Assembly (NCBI GenBank): GCA_964017185.1
Contig: OZ024869.1
Coordinates: 7,834,501 to 7,898,500, forward strand
Source of the DNA: Rugalucina vietnamica
Lineage: Eukaryota > Mollusca > Bivalvia > Lucinida > Lucinidae
Direction of reading: 5' to 3'
DNA length: 64,000 nt
Of the stretch, positions 34,701 to 49,700 are shown piece after piece; position 1 is the first letter of the stretch; every line of letters begins with the position of its first letter. Position numbers and translations under genes: made by a program. A model generated the notes under the pieces. The model did no database searches. It was not told the origin of the DNA and worked only from the letters and a program-made list of their open reading frames with translations.

Positions 34701-37700
34701 CCCACTCCAAAAACCAAGATGGGAAAAAAAACAAACCAACAATCAGGTACTTATACCATGAAAATATTTAGTAAGCCGAATGAGCAGCTATTTTCCCAAA
34801 TTTTTTCATTTTTTACAACTTAAAAAATCTCTGTATATTGCATGGGCATGTTTTGGTAATGTGTTTAAATGCATATGTTTTCATACATGTTTCTAGGTTC
34901 AGAGAAGAACGGTTGGCGATGCCCAGCATGTCAGAATCTTACTTTCAAGTTTCCCAGTCAATACAGGTGCTTCTGTGGTAAGCTTTTAAACATTACTAGC
35001 TTAGTATTATATTCTAGTTTAGACAATCAGCAGAAAGATTGAGTCTATCCTTTCTAAGGCTTGTATTAAACCTTATTTATAAAGCCTTATTAAGCTTTTG
35101 AAAAGAGTGAGCGTCAACTTCTTGACATGACAGCTCCATTGGCAGTATGTCCAATATATATTAAATTGAATGAACCCATGATCGACCACATCCTGTCTTG
35201 CATGCCTCTTTCTTGAAGATTTGAATATATATGAGAATTTTCTATGACCATTTGAGCCGCCTCATGAGAAAACCAATATTTTGAATAGGCGAAAACAAAG
35301 ACAGAGATCAGCACCTTTGTTTTCGCTTCCTTGAGAGTACAATCCCTCTTCTTCTTAAATCTGAAATTTCAAGCTTCTAGCTGTCTTCTGTGGCTGTACA
35401 GCTGGGTTTGTGTCGGACCTGTTCAAAAACCATGTTTGTTTTCCCATGTGGTGGCTCATCCATCTGCTGTTGATTCAAGAAAAGCATTGGTCAGTTTGTA
35501 TTGAAAGAAATACTGGTAGCATGCCTCAAACAGGTACAAATGGTTTTGACAACTGATTGTTCCAACAAAGTATAAAAAATTAATTTATATTGTCTTTGTT
35601 CTTAGGTAAGGTTCGTGACCCAGACTTTAATCGTATGGAGACCCCACACAGCTGTGGTAGTGTTTGTCAGAAAGACAGAGGGGAGGGCTGCAAACACCCC
35701 TGTATAGTGTGAGTAAATACCCACATATCATGGGTAGCCTGTATTAGTGTGAGTAATGGTAAATATTCATTAAGATGTGTGGTTAGAGGTTTGGGTTTCA
35801 CAAATTGTGTCATTCAACAGGGCACATTTTTCCCATATTACTGGTTAGGTGCCCAAGAAGGAATGGTTCTGCCAGTAATTATTAAAAATTGTTGAATTGG
35901 ACAAATGAGTTCCATTTCATGTATGACGCACATTGTGAAAAGGGGCATGGTGTTCTAGTGGTAGAGCATCGGACTACGAATACAGAGGTCCAGGGTACTA
36001 ACTCCCCAGAGTACTGGTTAAAACCCAGGAAGTGATGGTTCCATCCCGACATGACTGAAAATTGTTCACTGGGACATTAAACCTCAATATAAACAAACAA
36101 AAATTGTGTTTAGTTTAAGTTTCAATGAATTAACCAGAAGTGAAAGTTTATGAAAGAAATGTGCATAAAGCAATAGTAATTGGCCTCAGGAAGGCTTGCT
36201 CAGGAGAAGTGTTGCTTGGATGACTTAATCCTGATATGACTTCAACTGTTAACAGTAAAGCATTAAATCACCAAAGAAAATGTAAACATCTGTTTTAACT
36301 GTTTTCAGATTGTGTCATCCAGGACCCTGCCCAGAGTGTAATGCTATGGTTAACAAATCATGTGACTGTGGAAAGACAAAGTAAGTGGGCAGATGGGGAG
36401 TAGATATATATTATATATTATTCAGTATAAAATGTTTTTCAGTACAAAACATTTAAATATTATAGCTAAACCAAACGGGCATTTGATGTCCCATTACGAA
36501 AACTTGCCCATGCAATAAACAGAGATTTTTTAGCTTTAAAAATTGAAAAATTTTCAGCAGAAAAAATTTAATATTTTTCTTATTTTCACTCAAAACATAG
36601 ATTGAGGGTATTGCGTGTTGGTTCTAACAAGTACCTACAATGTATGTTTTGCAGCAAAAATAAGAAAAATAGGTATACCCCTGCATTCCCCAGTTTTGCT
36701 TTATAAAAGTGGGATTCACTGGGGTATAAATTACACAGACATGTTTTCGTAATGTTAGCTGAGTGGTTGGTACTTCTTGAATGTGATACTTGTCATCATT
36801 TTGATAAGCATTTAAGCCCATCTGTCTCACCAGTAACAATTTTAACCTTTGAGAACTGTGCTACTTTTATTCTTTTTAATTAAGTGTCTGCTTTTGTTCT
36901 GCATAAGGCATTACATATCTGAACTTATGATAATATCAGGAATGTCATTATTTGATTCGAGTATTGCCGGTTGGTGGATTTGGGGTTTAACATTCCACCA
37001 ACAGTTAAGGTCATATGAAGACAGGACCTCATTTTATAGTCTCATCCGACAGACTGGAGGAGCACAGGATCAAACCTGCAATCCCAGGTTTACAAGGCAA
37101 GTGACATAACTACTGGGCCACTGCCACAGAGGCTTCTAAGAGTATCATTTGTGCAGATAATTTTGCATATACATTATTTGTGGTTTTGTTATAGGCAGCT
37201 AGTTAAGTGCGGACAGTCAGCAGCTATAAAGTGCACCAGTACCTGTGGAAGACAGTTAAACTGTGGAAAACATTCTTGTAAAGCTATTTGCCACTCGGGG
37301 TCATGTGAAAAATGTGAAGAGAAGGTGCAGCAAGGTGAGTGTCATTTACTCAAAACTTTCTTATGTTGCTGAATGTAGACATTGACTAAATCTGACTTCA
37401 GTAGGAGAGAATGATATGAGCCGTGCCATGAGAAAACTGGATTATTGCCTATGTGAAAACAAAACCGCAGATCAGCTGTGCAGTAACTGCACAGCTGATC
37501 AGTGCTTTTGTTTTCGCTACACTGATATTACAATTCCTCTACTTTCTTAAATCAGAAATTTCAAGCTTCTAGCTGTCTTCTTTGGCTGCACGAGCGAGAT
37601 TTTGTTTGACCTAGTCGTAAATTTAGAAGCCTAGTTTTCTTGCATCATGGCTCATATCCTAGTGGTAGATGATAGGACTCATACACTAGTTTCCCTGACT

Positions 37701-40700
37701 CTGCATTATAACTCTGTTTGAGGCTGAGAAGGACACATTTACTCCTCTTAGTAGCACCACGGAGGATACGGTTTTGTCATGACATATGTGAAAATCTGTC
37801 GATTGGGACATCGTGCAATAAAGCAAACAAAATTACGTGACTAGGAAAGATCTTTGGTTAATGAAAGTAAGAATGTGAAAGTCTGATTGCTTTTGTAGCA
37901 AACAAAATGATATATCTAGGCAATCATGAATCCAGCATGAACAAAGTTGGGAATTAGTCTTCATGATGCGTCATACTTGTACCCGATTAAATATGTTGTT
38001 TTATTGCTATAACAATGTTTAAGTCATCATGCTGTTCACATGTGTATTACATATTCTTCGAATATTGTAGACTGTTATGGGAGCAATGAGAAGAGAGAGG
38101 TGGAATGACAAATACAGGGGAAGCTGATCAGATTTTCTTTGATTTGTTTCATCTTAAAAAAAAAACTTGGCTTACAATTTTGTAATTTTTATTATACATC
38201 CTTTTGTAATTTGTACTATGAATGTTGTAGATTGTTATGGTGGTCATGAGAAGAGGGAGGTGGACTGTGGTAGTTCAGAAGACTTTGCTCAGTCATACAG
38301 CTGTGATAACATCTGTTCAAGGTATACACCTTGCTAACACCTGTAGTAACTTGACATTCTCATGAAATAATCTGGGATTAACCTTGCTTCAAAAATTTTG
38401 CCAGTAGCATAAATTCTGATTTTGGCAGAGCTTTAGGATTGCTGATTTTTTAAAAAAGGAATACATGCTTAGAAGCATCTTTGATATTGCTGAATACACT
38501 CACCTTATAAACTAGGGACTATAAGCGCGACTCAAGGGGGTCACAGTTCCATATGATCTAAACTGTTGGTAAGACACCTGACACATCAACATGCTTGTGC
38601 AGCTAAATACACATGTATCTGTTTATACTGAAGTGGTTTTATCTTCTTTGATTACACAAGTCATTTCATACTTATGAAAAGATCCTTTGTTGACAAATCA
38701 ATCAGAAGAAACCATAAAGACTGATGTTGTTAATGCTACTATGCCATACTTATGAGTTTCTTGTCCCTAACATGGTGTGATCATAGTTTCAAGCTTTATA
38801 AGCCCTAATCATGTTTTCACTAAATAAGTCTAATATTTCAATTTCAGAGTATTGGATTGTGGTAACCACACATGTGAGGTGAAGTGTCACCCCGGCCCCT
38901 GTGTGAGCTGTCCAGACCTGCCCAGCAATGTCACTCACTGCCCCTGTGGTGCTAAGCCCCTCCCCGAATTGTCTCAGGAACCCAGGACCAGCTGCATGGA
39001 CCCCATACCCACCTGTGATAATGTCTGTAACAAGGAGTTGACCTGTGGACCTGAAGGTATGTAGTAGACAAAAATGAGTCGCATGAGAAAACCAACAATG
39101 TAGTTTCCGAACAGGTCTGACACAAACCTGTACAAGCACACAAGATGGCTAGAAGCCTCAAATTTTAGATTTAGAAAATAGAGGAATTGTACTATCCTAG
39201 TAGTGAAAACAAAGGTGCTGATCAGCGAAGCTGATCTGTGCTTTTGTTTTCGCCTAAGCAAAATGTTGAATGTCCAATGACGCGGCTCATTTAGTAGACA
39301 AATGAATTGTTGTCTTCTAAACATTGTTTCAATTATTTGACCATGTTTGGGCATGCGTCTTTGATTTAGACTTAAGTAAATTGTTGAAATTGCAGTATAT
39401 TTATGTGGCTATCGTCGCCAGTTTATTAATGAGGGTTCACTGCTACCAAAGGATCAAGCTTTTATATTTTATTACATGTAAAGTAAGAATAGCAAGTTAG
39501 GAATTGATACAATCAAATTGAAAATACCAACCCTGACACCAGGCAGGAAAGAAAGGACAACATAAGATGTACAATAAAAGGCTTTTACATCATACATGAA
39601 AACCAAGATGACGAGCTCTTTCAAAGCAAGATAGCTGTCTGTTAAAACAGATATGGCTAGAACAACAGGGTGGCATACATAATTCAGACAGTGTGAAAAT
39701 AAGCAACAGAAGAACCACTTCACTATGGTCAATATTGAATTTACTGGAGGACCTAAATTGATTATCCTTGCCTTATAGAAAGAAGTGTTAACATTTAACA
39801 TTACAGCTTTCAAATACATGTATATGTAAGTTTTTGACACCTATAAGCCATAATCACCCTTAATAGTTCAATTGAAGTAAGCTTTGTTAGCTCACCTGAG
39901 CCGTAGGCTCAAAGGTGAGCTTATAGTATAGGGAGGCATCCGGCGTCCGTCCGTTGTCGTCCATCGTCCATCGTCGTCAACATTTTCAAACGACTTCTCC
40001 TCTGAAGCTGCCAGGCCAAATCTTTTCATATTTCACATATAGCATCTACGAATATTTGTGTTTTTTATTTCAATCGGATAAGAACTCTGGTTGCTATGGC
40101 AACTTGAAGTTTCTATTGACTTGTATGGAGAAAAGTGGAAATTGGCATTTTCCGTTGTCAGGCTGGGGATATTTGAATTTTGATTTTACATAAATGTTTA
40201 TTGAGTAGTCCTTCACGTTTAAGGCAACTTTTGTAAAAATCACTTTATTAGTTTGGTTGCTATAGCAACATAAAGGGTAAATTTTCGAAAAAAATATTCA
40301 AAAATCTTCTTCTCAGAAGCCGTATGGGGGATGAAGCTGAAATTTAGCATACATGCTTTAGACATTAGCCTGTACAAAGTTTGTGTTTTTTATTGTCTTT
40401 CTCCAACTACTTTGGTTGCTATGGTATCTTGAAGTTTCCATTGACTTATAAGGCAAAAGGTGGAAATTTGCAATTTCTGCCATTTCATTGAGGATATTGA
40501 AATTTTGTTTTTACATAAATGTTTATTGAGTAGTCCTTCCCGTTTTAGGCAACTTTTGTCGAAATCGCTTTATTCGTTTGGTTGCTATAGCAATGTAACG
40601 GGTAAATTTTCGAAAAAATATTCAAAAGTTTTCTTCTCATAAGCTGTAAGGCTGAAGCTGAAACTTTGCATACATGCTTATGATATTAGCCTCTACAAAG

Positions 40701-43700
40701 TTTGTGTTTTTTATTGTCCTTGTCCCGCTACTTTGGTTGCTATGGCAACTTAAAGTTTCCATTGACTTATAAGACGAAAAGCGGAAAATTGCAATTTCTG
40801 CCATTTCGCTTGAAATATTTGAGTTTTGTTTTTACGTAAATGTTTGATGACTAGTCCTCCACAATTTTGGCAATTTTTGTCATAATTGCACAATTATTTT
40901 GGTTGCTATAGCAACGTAAGGTTGAATTTATGAAAAAATATTTAAAGATCTTCTCAAAGGCTGTAAGGAGGATGAAGCTGAAACTTTATATGCATGCTTA
41001 TGATATTAACCTCTACAAAGTTTGTGTTTTTGATTATCTTTGCCCAACTACTTTCGTTGCTTTGGCAACTTGAAGTTTCCATTGACTTATATGGGAAATT
41101 TACAAACACAGCTTTGCTGCATTACTCAGGTGAGCTACGTGGCCGATAGGCCTCTGGTTTAAGAAATGTGTCACAAATAAAATGGTTGCATGATGTTTTA
41201 AGCATTGAGTATTTACAGAAAATTCATCACCATACATATACTTACCTAAATGTAAAACACTTTCATGGCCTGAATCATTTTCTCCACTTACAGGTAACCA
41301 CCACAGGTGTAAGCAGGTGTGTCACGCTGGTGCCTGTGGTGTGTGTGATGGGGAGACAGAGGTGTCGTGTAGGTGTGGATCAATGGAGAAGGAATTCAGG
41401 TGTTCAGAACTGCAACAGTTTACTGGTGAGACACTTTCATGTCATGTAATGTATTGATTATTATCTTAGGTGGAGCAGATATTTCACGTCAGTGATTGTA
41501 GTAGGTGAGATAGGGTTGGGAAGAGAGAGTTGTGTAGGTGTGAATCAATAGAGAAAGATTTTGTGTGCCAAACTGCAACAGTTTACTGGAAAGACTGTTT
41601 GTATGGTGGAGTGTGGTCTTGTATCTTTGAGGTTTTGTTTTGAAAGCTGCTGCCCGTGTGTGCTAGAGCAAGTATAGTGTGATTACTTTGACCATGCTGG
41701 TTTACCATTTACTAAGCTTTTGTTGATCTGACTGCTTTAAATGGATATGTTTATAACAGTGCCATATTATTATGGTAGACAAGTGATGCCCTCGTGCTTC
41801 ACATGGCACTGGAAAAACATCTAAAGGAAGTCAGTATACCCCTTTTCTCTTGTTTACAAAACTTAATCACAAGCGGTTAACCTGCACAATCAAAGTGTTT
41901 TTACTATACCCAGGAGGAACTTTATCTGTCAATACTAAACAATGGTTTACTAGGTTTAAAAGCATCAACTCCAACATAGAAATACATGTATTGTAAAAAA
42001 ATGTAACATTTTTCATTGCAAAGATTAGAATCTAAGTCATCTTTAGCCTAATATTTTTGTTATGTTCTGTTTTTTCAGCGGAGAATGGTGTATATCTGTG
42101 TGATAGAATGTGTAGAAAGAAGAAATCCTGTGGGAGACATAAATGTGGACAAAACTGCTGTGTTGTAAGTTGTGATTTATTTCTATTTTGTGTTTGTGCC
42201 TCACCATAAGCAATTAAAAAAATCTAAACAAACAGTTTAATAAAAAATTAAAATGTGGTACCATAGCAGTTTAGTAGGGACAACATCAGTGATTATGTAT
42301 CAACAACCTTAGATGCATAGATGATTGAAATATCATTCTCTCAAATGAACATTGAAATTATCTTTCCTTCCATAGCAAATATAACCTGCTTTGTTTAATT
42401 GTAGAGGACAGAACACCCATGTGACCTGGTATGTGGTAGAAAGTTGGTCTGTGGTTTACACCAGTGTGAGGAACCATGCCACAAGGGAAACTGTCCACCT
42501 TGTCTTATGGCTAGTAAGTTGTTACTTTGACATATTAGGCTTTCAGATAACTTGGGTTCAAATTTAAGATACAGCAAGCAATTGGCTTAAAACTCTAAGA
42601 ACAATAGGGCCTGGTTTGTAGAAGGAAATTGTTCTGTGGACTATGTGAGGGACCATGCCATAAAGAAACTCAGTATTGACATTGCCTCAATATTGACGTT
42701 GCCAATATTTTGTCCAATATTGACATTGACATTGTCATTATTGCTATCCTATGGTGGAAATCACATCACATCTGTATGATCCTGGTCGTGAGAAAACCAG
42801 TCTTAGGGGTTTCCAACCAAGTCTGACAAAAATGAGCCTGTACAGTCACAGAAAAAAGGATCATAGAAGCTTGAAATTTCGGATTTAAGAAGAAGAGGGA
42901 TTATGCTATCTGTGTAGTGAAAACAGTAACTGCACAGCTGATCTGCACCTTTGTTTTTGCATTGGCAAAAATCTGGTTTTCTCATGGTATGGCTCATATC
43001 TATCTCTTAGTGTCATACGCACTCAAGGATATTCTAGATAGACTTGGGATGTCAATAATTGTATAATGTTTCATTATATGAAATTGAAAATGATTTCCCC
43101 TTTAATATTTATCATGAATAATTATTAGCACCAATATTTCAGGTTTTGATGAGCTAACATGTACCTGTGGAGCTGAGGTTCTGTTACCCCCTATACCCTG
43201 TGGTACGAGGCCACCAGAATGTCACCAGCCTTGTAGCAGAGAACATGCTTGCAAACATCCAGGTATTAGTCTTGATGTATGATGAAACTTTGTGAAGTCA
43301 TTAATTTTGTTGATACGAAGTTCATTTGGAGTATCCAAGTTAAACTAGAATTACTGTTTACACAAAGAATACAAAGACCATTTGCTAGACAAGACAAGAC
43401 ATAATTTGCAAGATATAGCCATAAAGTTTAACTCACAGATTTTGAACCAATACGGCAATGCTGTCAGTTTAGATAAGAAGCCTCCATGACACAGAGATGA
43501 AGCCAGTGGCCTTGCAAACCATTGGTTGTCTCCATATGACCATTGCTGTTGAGAGAGTTGTAAATTACACCAGCATGATTTTGTTGATGATCAAGGCAGA
43601 CCAAACTCTCTGGATATTCAGGCTGCCTATAGTAGTGTAAAAAATGTGCATTTGCTATCGTTGGCTCGTTGACAAAACCTCGTAACTGCAAAAAAACAAA

Positions 43701-46700
43701 TTTTTCAGGAGAAGCAAAAAACTAAAACTTGTATATAAATGATATATAATTATACCCCCCGCAAAACGAAGTTTTAGGGGGGTATACTGTTTTCAGCCTG
43801 TCCGTGATTCCGTGACTCCGTGATTCCGTGATTCCGTAATTCCGTGATTCCGTCATTCCGTCAACATTTTGACATCTTTGCTGAATAACTTAAGTAGTTT
43901 TTGCTCTATGTTCTTCAAATTTTCAACACACCTGCACCATTAGACAACACATGTGTGATATGAATTTAGGGGCCAAAGGGTCAGTTTTGCAAGAGTTATG
44001 GGACTTTTTAAAACTATACATAGAATGTTTGCAATAGTGCTAATAGTGCATACTTTGTGAAATCAACTCCTCCTACAGCTTTCAATATTCTCTTTTGATA
44101 CTTTGCAGATATGTGCCAGAGATATTGAAGATATGCATGAAGAAGTATTATGCTGAAAAAATGAATTTTGACAAATTTACAGCATTTTGAACTTAGCCAA
44201 TTTTCGATAATTGCCATATTCAACAAGGGTTGGTAGTGCATAGTTTGTGAAATCAACTCCTCCTAGGGCTTTCAGTATTTCTTTTCAATACTTTGCAGAC
44301 ATGTTCCACACATATTGAAGATGTGCATGAAGAATTTAAATGCTGAAAAAATAATTTTTGACAAATTTACAGCATTTTTCAACATAGCCATTTTTTGACC
44401 ATTGCTTATATACAATAATGGTTGGTAGTTCATAGTTTGTGAAATCAACTTCTCCTAAGGCTTTCAGTATTTCTTTTCAATACTTTGCTGACATGTTCCA
44501 CACATATTGAAGATGTGCATGAAGAATTATAATGATGAAAAGATAATTTTTGACAAATTTACAGCATTCTTCAACATAGTCATTTTTGACCATTGCTTAT
44601 ATACAATAATGGTTGGTAGTGCATACTTTGTGAAATCAACTCCTACAAGGGCTTTCAGTATTTCTTTTCAATACTTTGCAGACATGTTCCACACATATTG
44701 AAAATGTGCATGAAGAATTATAATACTGAAAAATTAATTTCTGACAAATTTACAGCATTTTTTAACACAGCCATTTTTTGACCATTGCTTATATACAATA
44801 ATGGTTGGTAGTGCATACTTTGTGAAATCAACTCCTCCTAGGGCTTTCAGTATTTCTTTTCAATACTTTGCAGACTTGTTCCACACATATTGAAGATGTG
44901 CATGAATAATTATAATACTGAAAAAGTGATTTTAGACAAATTTACTTCATTTTTCAACATAGTTATTTCTTGACCATTATATGTATACAATAATGATGGA
45001 TAGTGCATACTTTGTGAAATCAACTCCTCTTAGGGCTTTCAGTGTTTCTTTTGAATTCTTTGTAGATTTGTTCCAGATATATTTTAGATGTGCATGAGTA
45101 ATTTTCATGCTGAAAAGTTAATTTTTGACAAATTTACAGCTTTATTTAACTTAGTCAATTTTTTACCATTTCTCATGATAAACAATGATCATAGTGCATA
45201 CAGTGAAATCAACCTCAAGCTTTCACTATATACTTTTAATATCATATAGATGTGACTGGCATGCTGAGGATGTACATGAAGAATTATAATGCTGAAAAGA
45301 TATCTTTGGCAAATTTTCTGCATGTTTGACTTAGGAAGTTATTGGCGAGCTTCAGATAATTTTGCGGGGGGTATACTGAAAGCCTTGCTTGCAGCCAATT
45401 TCTAGTTGTGCATGTTTACAAATTGTCGTATATACAAAACTTGATAAATGAAAGCTAGAAGCAGATTCTTATGATGAATTAAAGAATGCATTTATGAGAA
45501 ATCATACATATGCAACTTTTGCATATCTAGAAGATAAAGATTTTCTTGTATTTAATTTTTTTGAAATTGCATATACGAGGTTTTGTCACCTTTTTTCAAG
45601 TCCGTTTACCATTTGTAGTCACGAGGTTTTGTAAGGTCATCGAAAAACTAACTTCCCATTGGACATAACCTACAAGGCTTTGTCACAAGCTGAATTTGAA
45701 TGTTTTGAATCGCGCCATATGAAAAAACGATTTTTTGAAAAAAGTGCAGTTACGAGGTTTTGTCAACGAGCCAACGCTATGGCCCTTGGCTCTTCATGTA
45801 CTTCTATTTGAAAAAAGTGTCTGTAGATGATAAATTTCGTGTACTATAATCAGACTAAATCTGTACAAATAGAAAAAAATATGGAGTTTTTAGAATTTTC
45901 TCCTTGCTGTTAGAAGCACAGGTTTAGTTATGTCAAATGTTGTGAAATCCAAACAGATAAAATGTTTATTGACAATAGTGTTGAACTTGTTGTACTTAAT
46001 AAAAAAGATTCTATTTTCAGTTCGTCACAATTGTCACAGTGATGAGAAATGTCCACCGTGTACTGAGTTGACTAAGAAAGCTTGCATGGGCAGTCATGAG
46101 GTATAGTTATCCAACATTGGCAAAAATTGGCATAAATGAATTTTAAAGAACATCACAAAATAGATCTACTGTTCAATATAAAAGTAGAAGTGTGAATGAG
46201 GGAAAAGGTTAGGACACTCAGTAAATTTGAAAATCAAGGTTTAATAAATTAATACTAAATTATTTGTGAAATACCTTCAGGGTTCCCACGCTACCGGGAA
46301 TTCAGGAAAGGTCCGGGAATTAGTAAAACGGTGTTCCCGGTCATGAAAAGTCCTGGAATCTGTAATTTTCATCATTTTTCCGTGAATCGTCCGGGAATAT
46401 GGTTTGCCCTGGAAATGTCAGGCCCAGAAAGAAGTGTAAGATTTAAAGCGGCGAACAAGTGAACAATAAAATAGGTTATATCGATCGTTGTTGATCATAT
46501 TTTCGGGCGCGACGCTATATTCCGGTCTTTTTTGCGGTACCGTCTTATATACAGCTCGGATGGGGCTTTCACACCCAACCGAACAAGGGAAATAATCGGT
46601 TTGGCCGAGGGAGTCCAAATACACACGGATCAAAGTTAACGTGGATGCGTTTTCGAATTTCGAGAAAAGGTTTGTTTAACATAGTTTCTCAAAGTTAAGA

Positions 46701-49700
46701 ACGTGCAAAGTCAAATCCTTACTCCCAATTACCGAGGTCTGCTGTTTCAGATAAGAAAAATTGTTTCTTGTTGCAAGTTAAAAATTTGACGATCCTGGAA
46801 AAGTCCTGGAATTTTGTTGTGATCAGACCTTGAAAATTACTCATCTGGCCTGGAAAAGTCCTGGAAAAGTCCTGGAATTTGGTTTTGCCAAAAGCGTGGG
46901 TACCCTGTACCTTAAAATGGTATAAAATGCAGCGGGGAACTGCATTTCTTGATCAGATCGAGTCATACAAACTGTACACATAAGCCAACCAATCAGAATC
47001 TGACTCATAACTTGTACTCATAATTGCTGTTATCTAAGCCTTCATGTTAGAAGTGAGGATTCTCGGTTTCTGACAGATCTGACACACACATGGTTGTACA
47101 GCCACAGAAAATAACCAGAAGCTTGATATTTCAAATTTAAGAAGAGGGATTGTACTGTCTGTGTATCACAGCTGAGATAAACCTTTGTTTTCTCATATGC
47201 AAAAATCTGGTTCTCTCATGATGCGGCCCAGGGGAGTGTGGTGGCTTGGTAGAGCATCCAACTCCGAATGGAGAGGTCCTGGGTTCAATCCCCATTGGCA
47301 GCACAGTGTATCCTTGAGCAAAGTACATTAACTTCCCAAGGTACTAATACCCAGGAAACGGTGGCTTTGTCCCGACTGGACTGAAATATTGTTCACTTGG
47401 ATGTTTAACCTCAAAGCAATCCAATAATTTGTAGATAAGAGCCAACATTCCCTGCAACCTCCAAGATGTATCATGTGGAATGCCCTGTCGTAAACCCCTG
47501 CCGTGTGGAGAGCATTCTTGTCAGCGAGTTTGTCATAAGGTAAGTTCTGGTCCTGAGGTTATAAAACTTTTTCATGCTCAATTCAGCTGAGCATAACATT
47601 TAAACTACTCATAAATGAGGAACTAGACCAAATAAATTGAAATTTCAGGTTTAGATCACCAAAGCCTATAATTTATCCTGCTAATAAACAATGGTTGGCA
47701 TTTTAACATTTATGAGCAGATAAATTTTAGTCTTAGCTGAGCATAACATTTGAACTACTCATAAATGACGAACTAGACCAAATAAATTGAAAGTTCAGGT
47801 TTAGATCACCAAAGCCTGTAATTTATACTGCTGATCAATGTTAAAATGCCAGCAATTGTTGGCATTTTAACATTTATGAGCAGGATGAATTTTAGTCTCA
47901 GCTGAGCTGAGCATGAAAAAAGTTATATAACCTCAGACCCTGGTTTTGCAGCATGTGTGACAATTACTGTTGTAATTAAGGATGTTCGCTGCCAACATTT
48001 GACATTTCGGAACTTCCGGTTTTTATTTTGTTGAATATCTCGTAAACGGTTGCAGATATTTTCCTTATATTTTATATTTGGATACATATTGATGATATGC
48101 ATTGAATGAGCCATGAAAATTGTCAATCTAAGGATCTTCATTTTTTCACCCCAGGGGTAGGGTAGATTAAACTTGCATATGATACATTTTCAAATAAATT
48201 GCACTAGTTCTATGTTTATTTTAGCAGCAGTATATGTGTACATTGTCTTCTAAGTCAGTCTTTCTGTATTTGGTGTGCTAGTTTTAATATTTTGGGTGGT
48301 TTTATGAAATGGGCTTTAAGAAATAAAACAGCCGAAAAAAGGCTTAAAATGACGATTTTCAAGTGGTTGGTTCTCTCTTATATGCACACTACCATATATA
48401 TTTCTTTCTTTTATTCGAACAATATTACCAAGTTCTATGTTGTGTGAAAATACAAGAAAAAGTTTGAATCTACAAATATGGGTTTGGCACATTTCAAAAT
48501 ATTGATTTTTTCCGACTTTTCAACTATGGGGGTAGGGTTGGAAAACGACTTGAAAAATTTTGTCATCCACTTCAAGTTGCAATTTTTTCTGTGCTTTTGG
48601 TCCAAAATAGTCTGCATTACCTAAATATTATGACTTTTGAAAGCTTTCTGGGTGTATTTTTGTTCAAGACGGTTATGTTTCAAAGAATTGAAAAATAAAT
48701 TAATTTTACTAAATTTTAAACATGGTGTGCAGAGGTCTCATTCACAGGCCTGTAGCTTGAAAAAATGCACACTACCCTATACTTATTTTGTTTTCAAATG
48801 TCTTGTATTGTATTTTTTAATCAAAAAAGAGTGGTTAGAAAAAAAGTTTGAATACTTTTTCATTGGCAGCGAACATCCTTAAGTTAATTGCCTTGTTAAT
48901 CGGGGTCATGGATTTGAACCTAGGATCCTTTCTTTTTTGGATGAGACTTAGTGTCAAGGTTCAGTCTCCATTCGGCCTTTGCTGATGAGTGAGCATAAAA
49001 AGTGAATAGAACCACTATAATATTATGAATTTTGGGAACTAATGCAATTATAATATGTTGTTGTAAAAGTTAAAAAGCTTGGTGTTGCAGTCATTTCTGA
49101 GAAAAGGTATTGTGCATTATCCTATTAAAGAAGTAAGCCTAGATTTAGGGAACATGAACTACTGTAAGTTTGTAAATTTTTGTGTGACTTTTATTTCGTG
49201 AATTTTCGATTTCCGAATTGTTGGCGAGACTTTGAATTCGCGAACAAGTAATCATGCAGTCTATAAAGCTTATTATAATTCATTATTAGGGAGAACTTTA
49301 TTTTCGCAAGGCAACGAATTCGTGAATATTAGCGAAAATTAAGTTCTCCCGAAAATTTCCGGGCTTACAGTACTTGTGCTTACTGTGACTTATCATTGCT
49401 AAAGCAAGGTTGGAGGGCAGATTGCCATGAACACTATTATTTTGTTCACAAAGTAGCAGCTGGAGTGAGGAAATAATCATGCATGCCTAATAACATCTTA
49501 CTTGAATCAATAAAGTGCTTCACATATTTGAGCAGAAAACCAGTCTTAGCGGGTTCTGACCAGGTCTGACACAAACCAGGCTGTACAGTCACAGAAAAAG
49601 CCAGAAGCTAGAAATTTCGAGTTTAACAAGAACAGGGATTATACTGTCTGTAAAGGGAAAACAAAGGCACTGATCTGCTGTACAGTAACTGCACAGCTGA

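Noticed and set aside
34663-34746. Extra NFX1 cassette exon between exons 2 and 3
   Set aside because: Phase would change from 1 to 2 while exon 3 needs phase 1, the donor is weak, and the sequence is inside a MITE copy.
38058-38112. Mutually exclusive alternative of NFX1 exon 7
   Set aside because: Similarity covers only the first ~40 bp, followed by a stop and no donor.
38789-39354. Minus-strand frames over NFX1 exon 8
   Set aside because: Antisense shadows of the exon and of a family A MITE.
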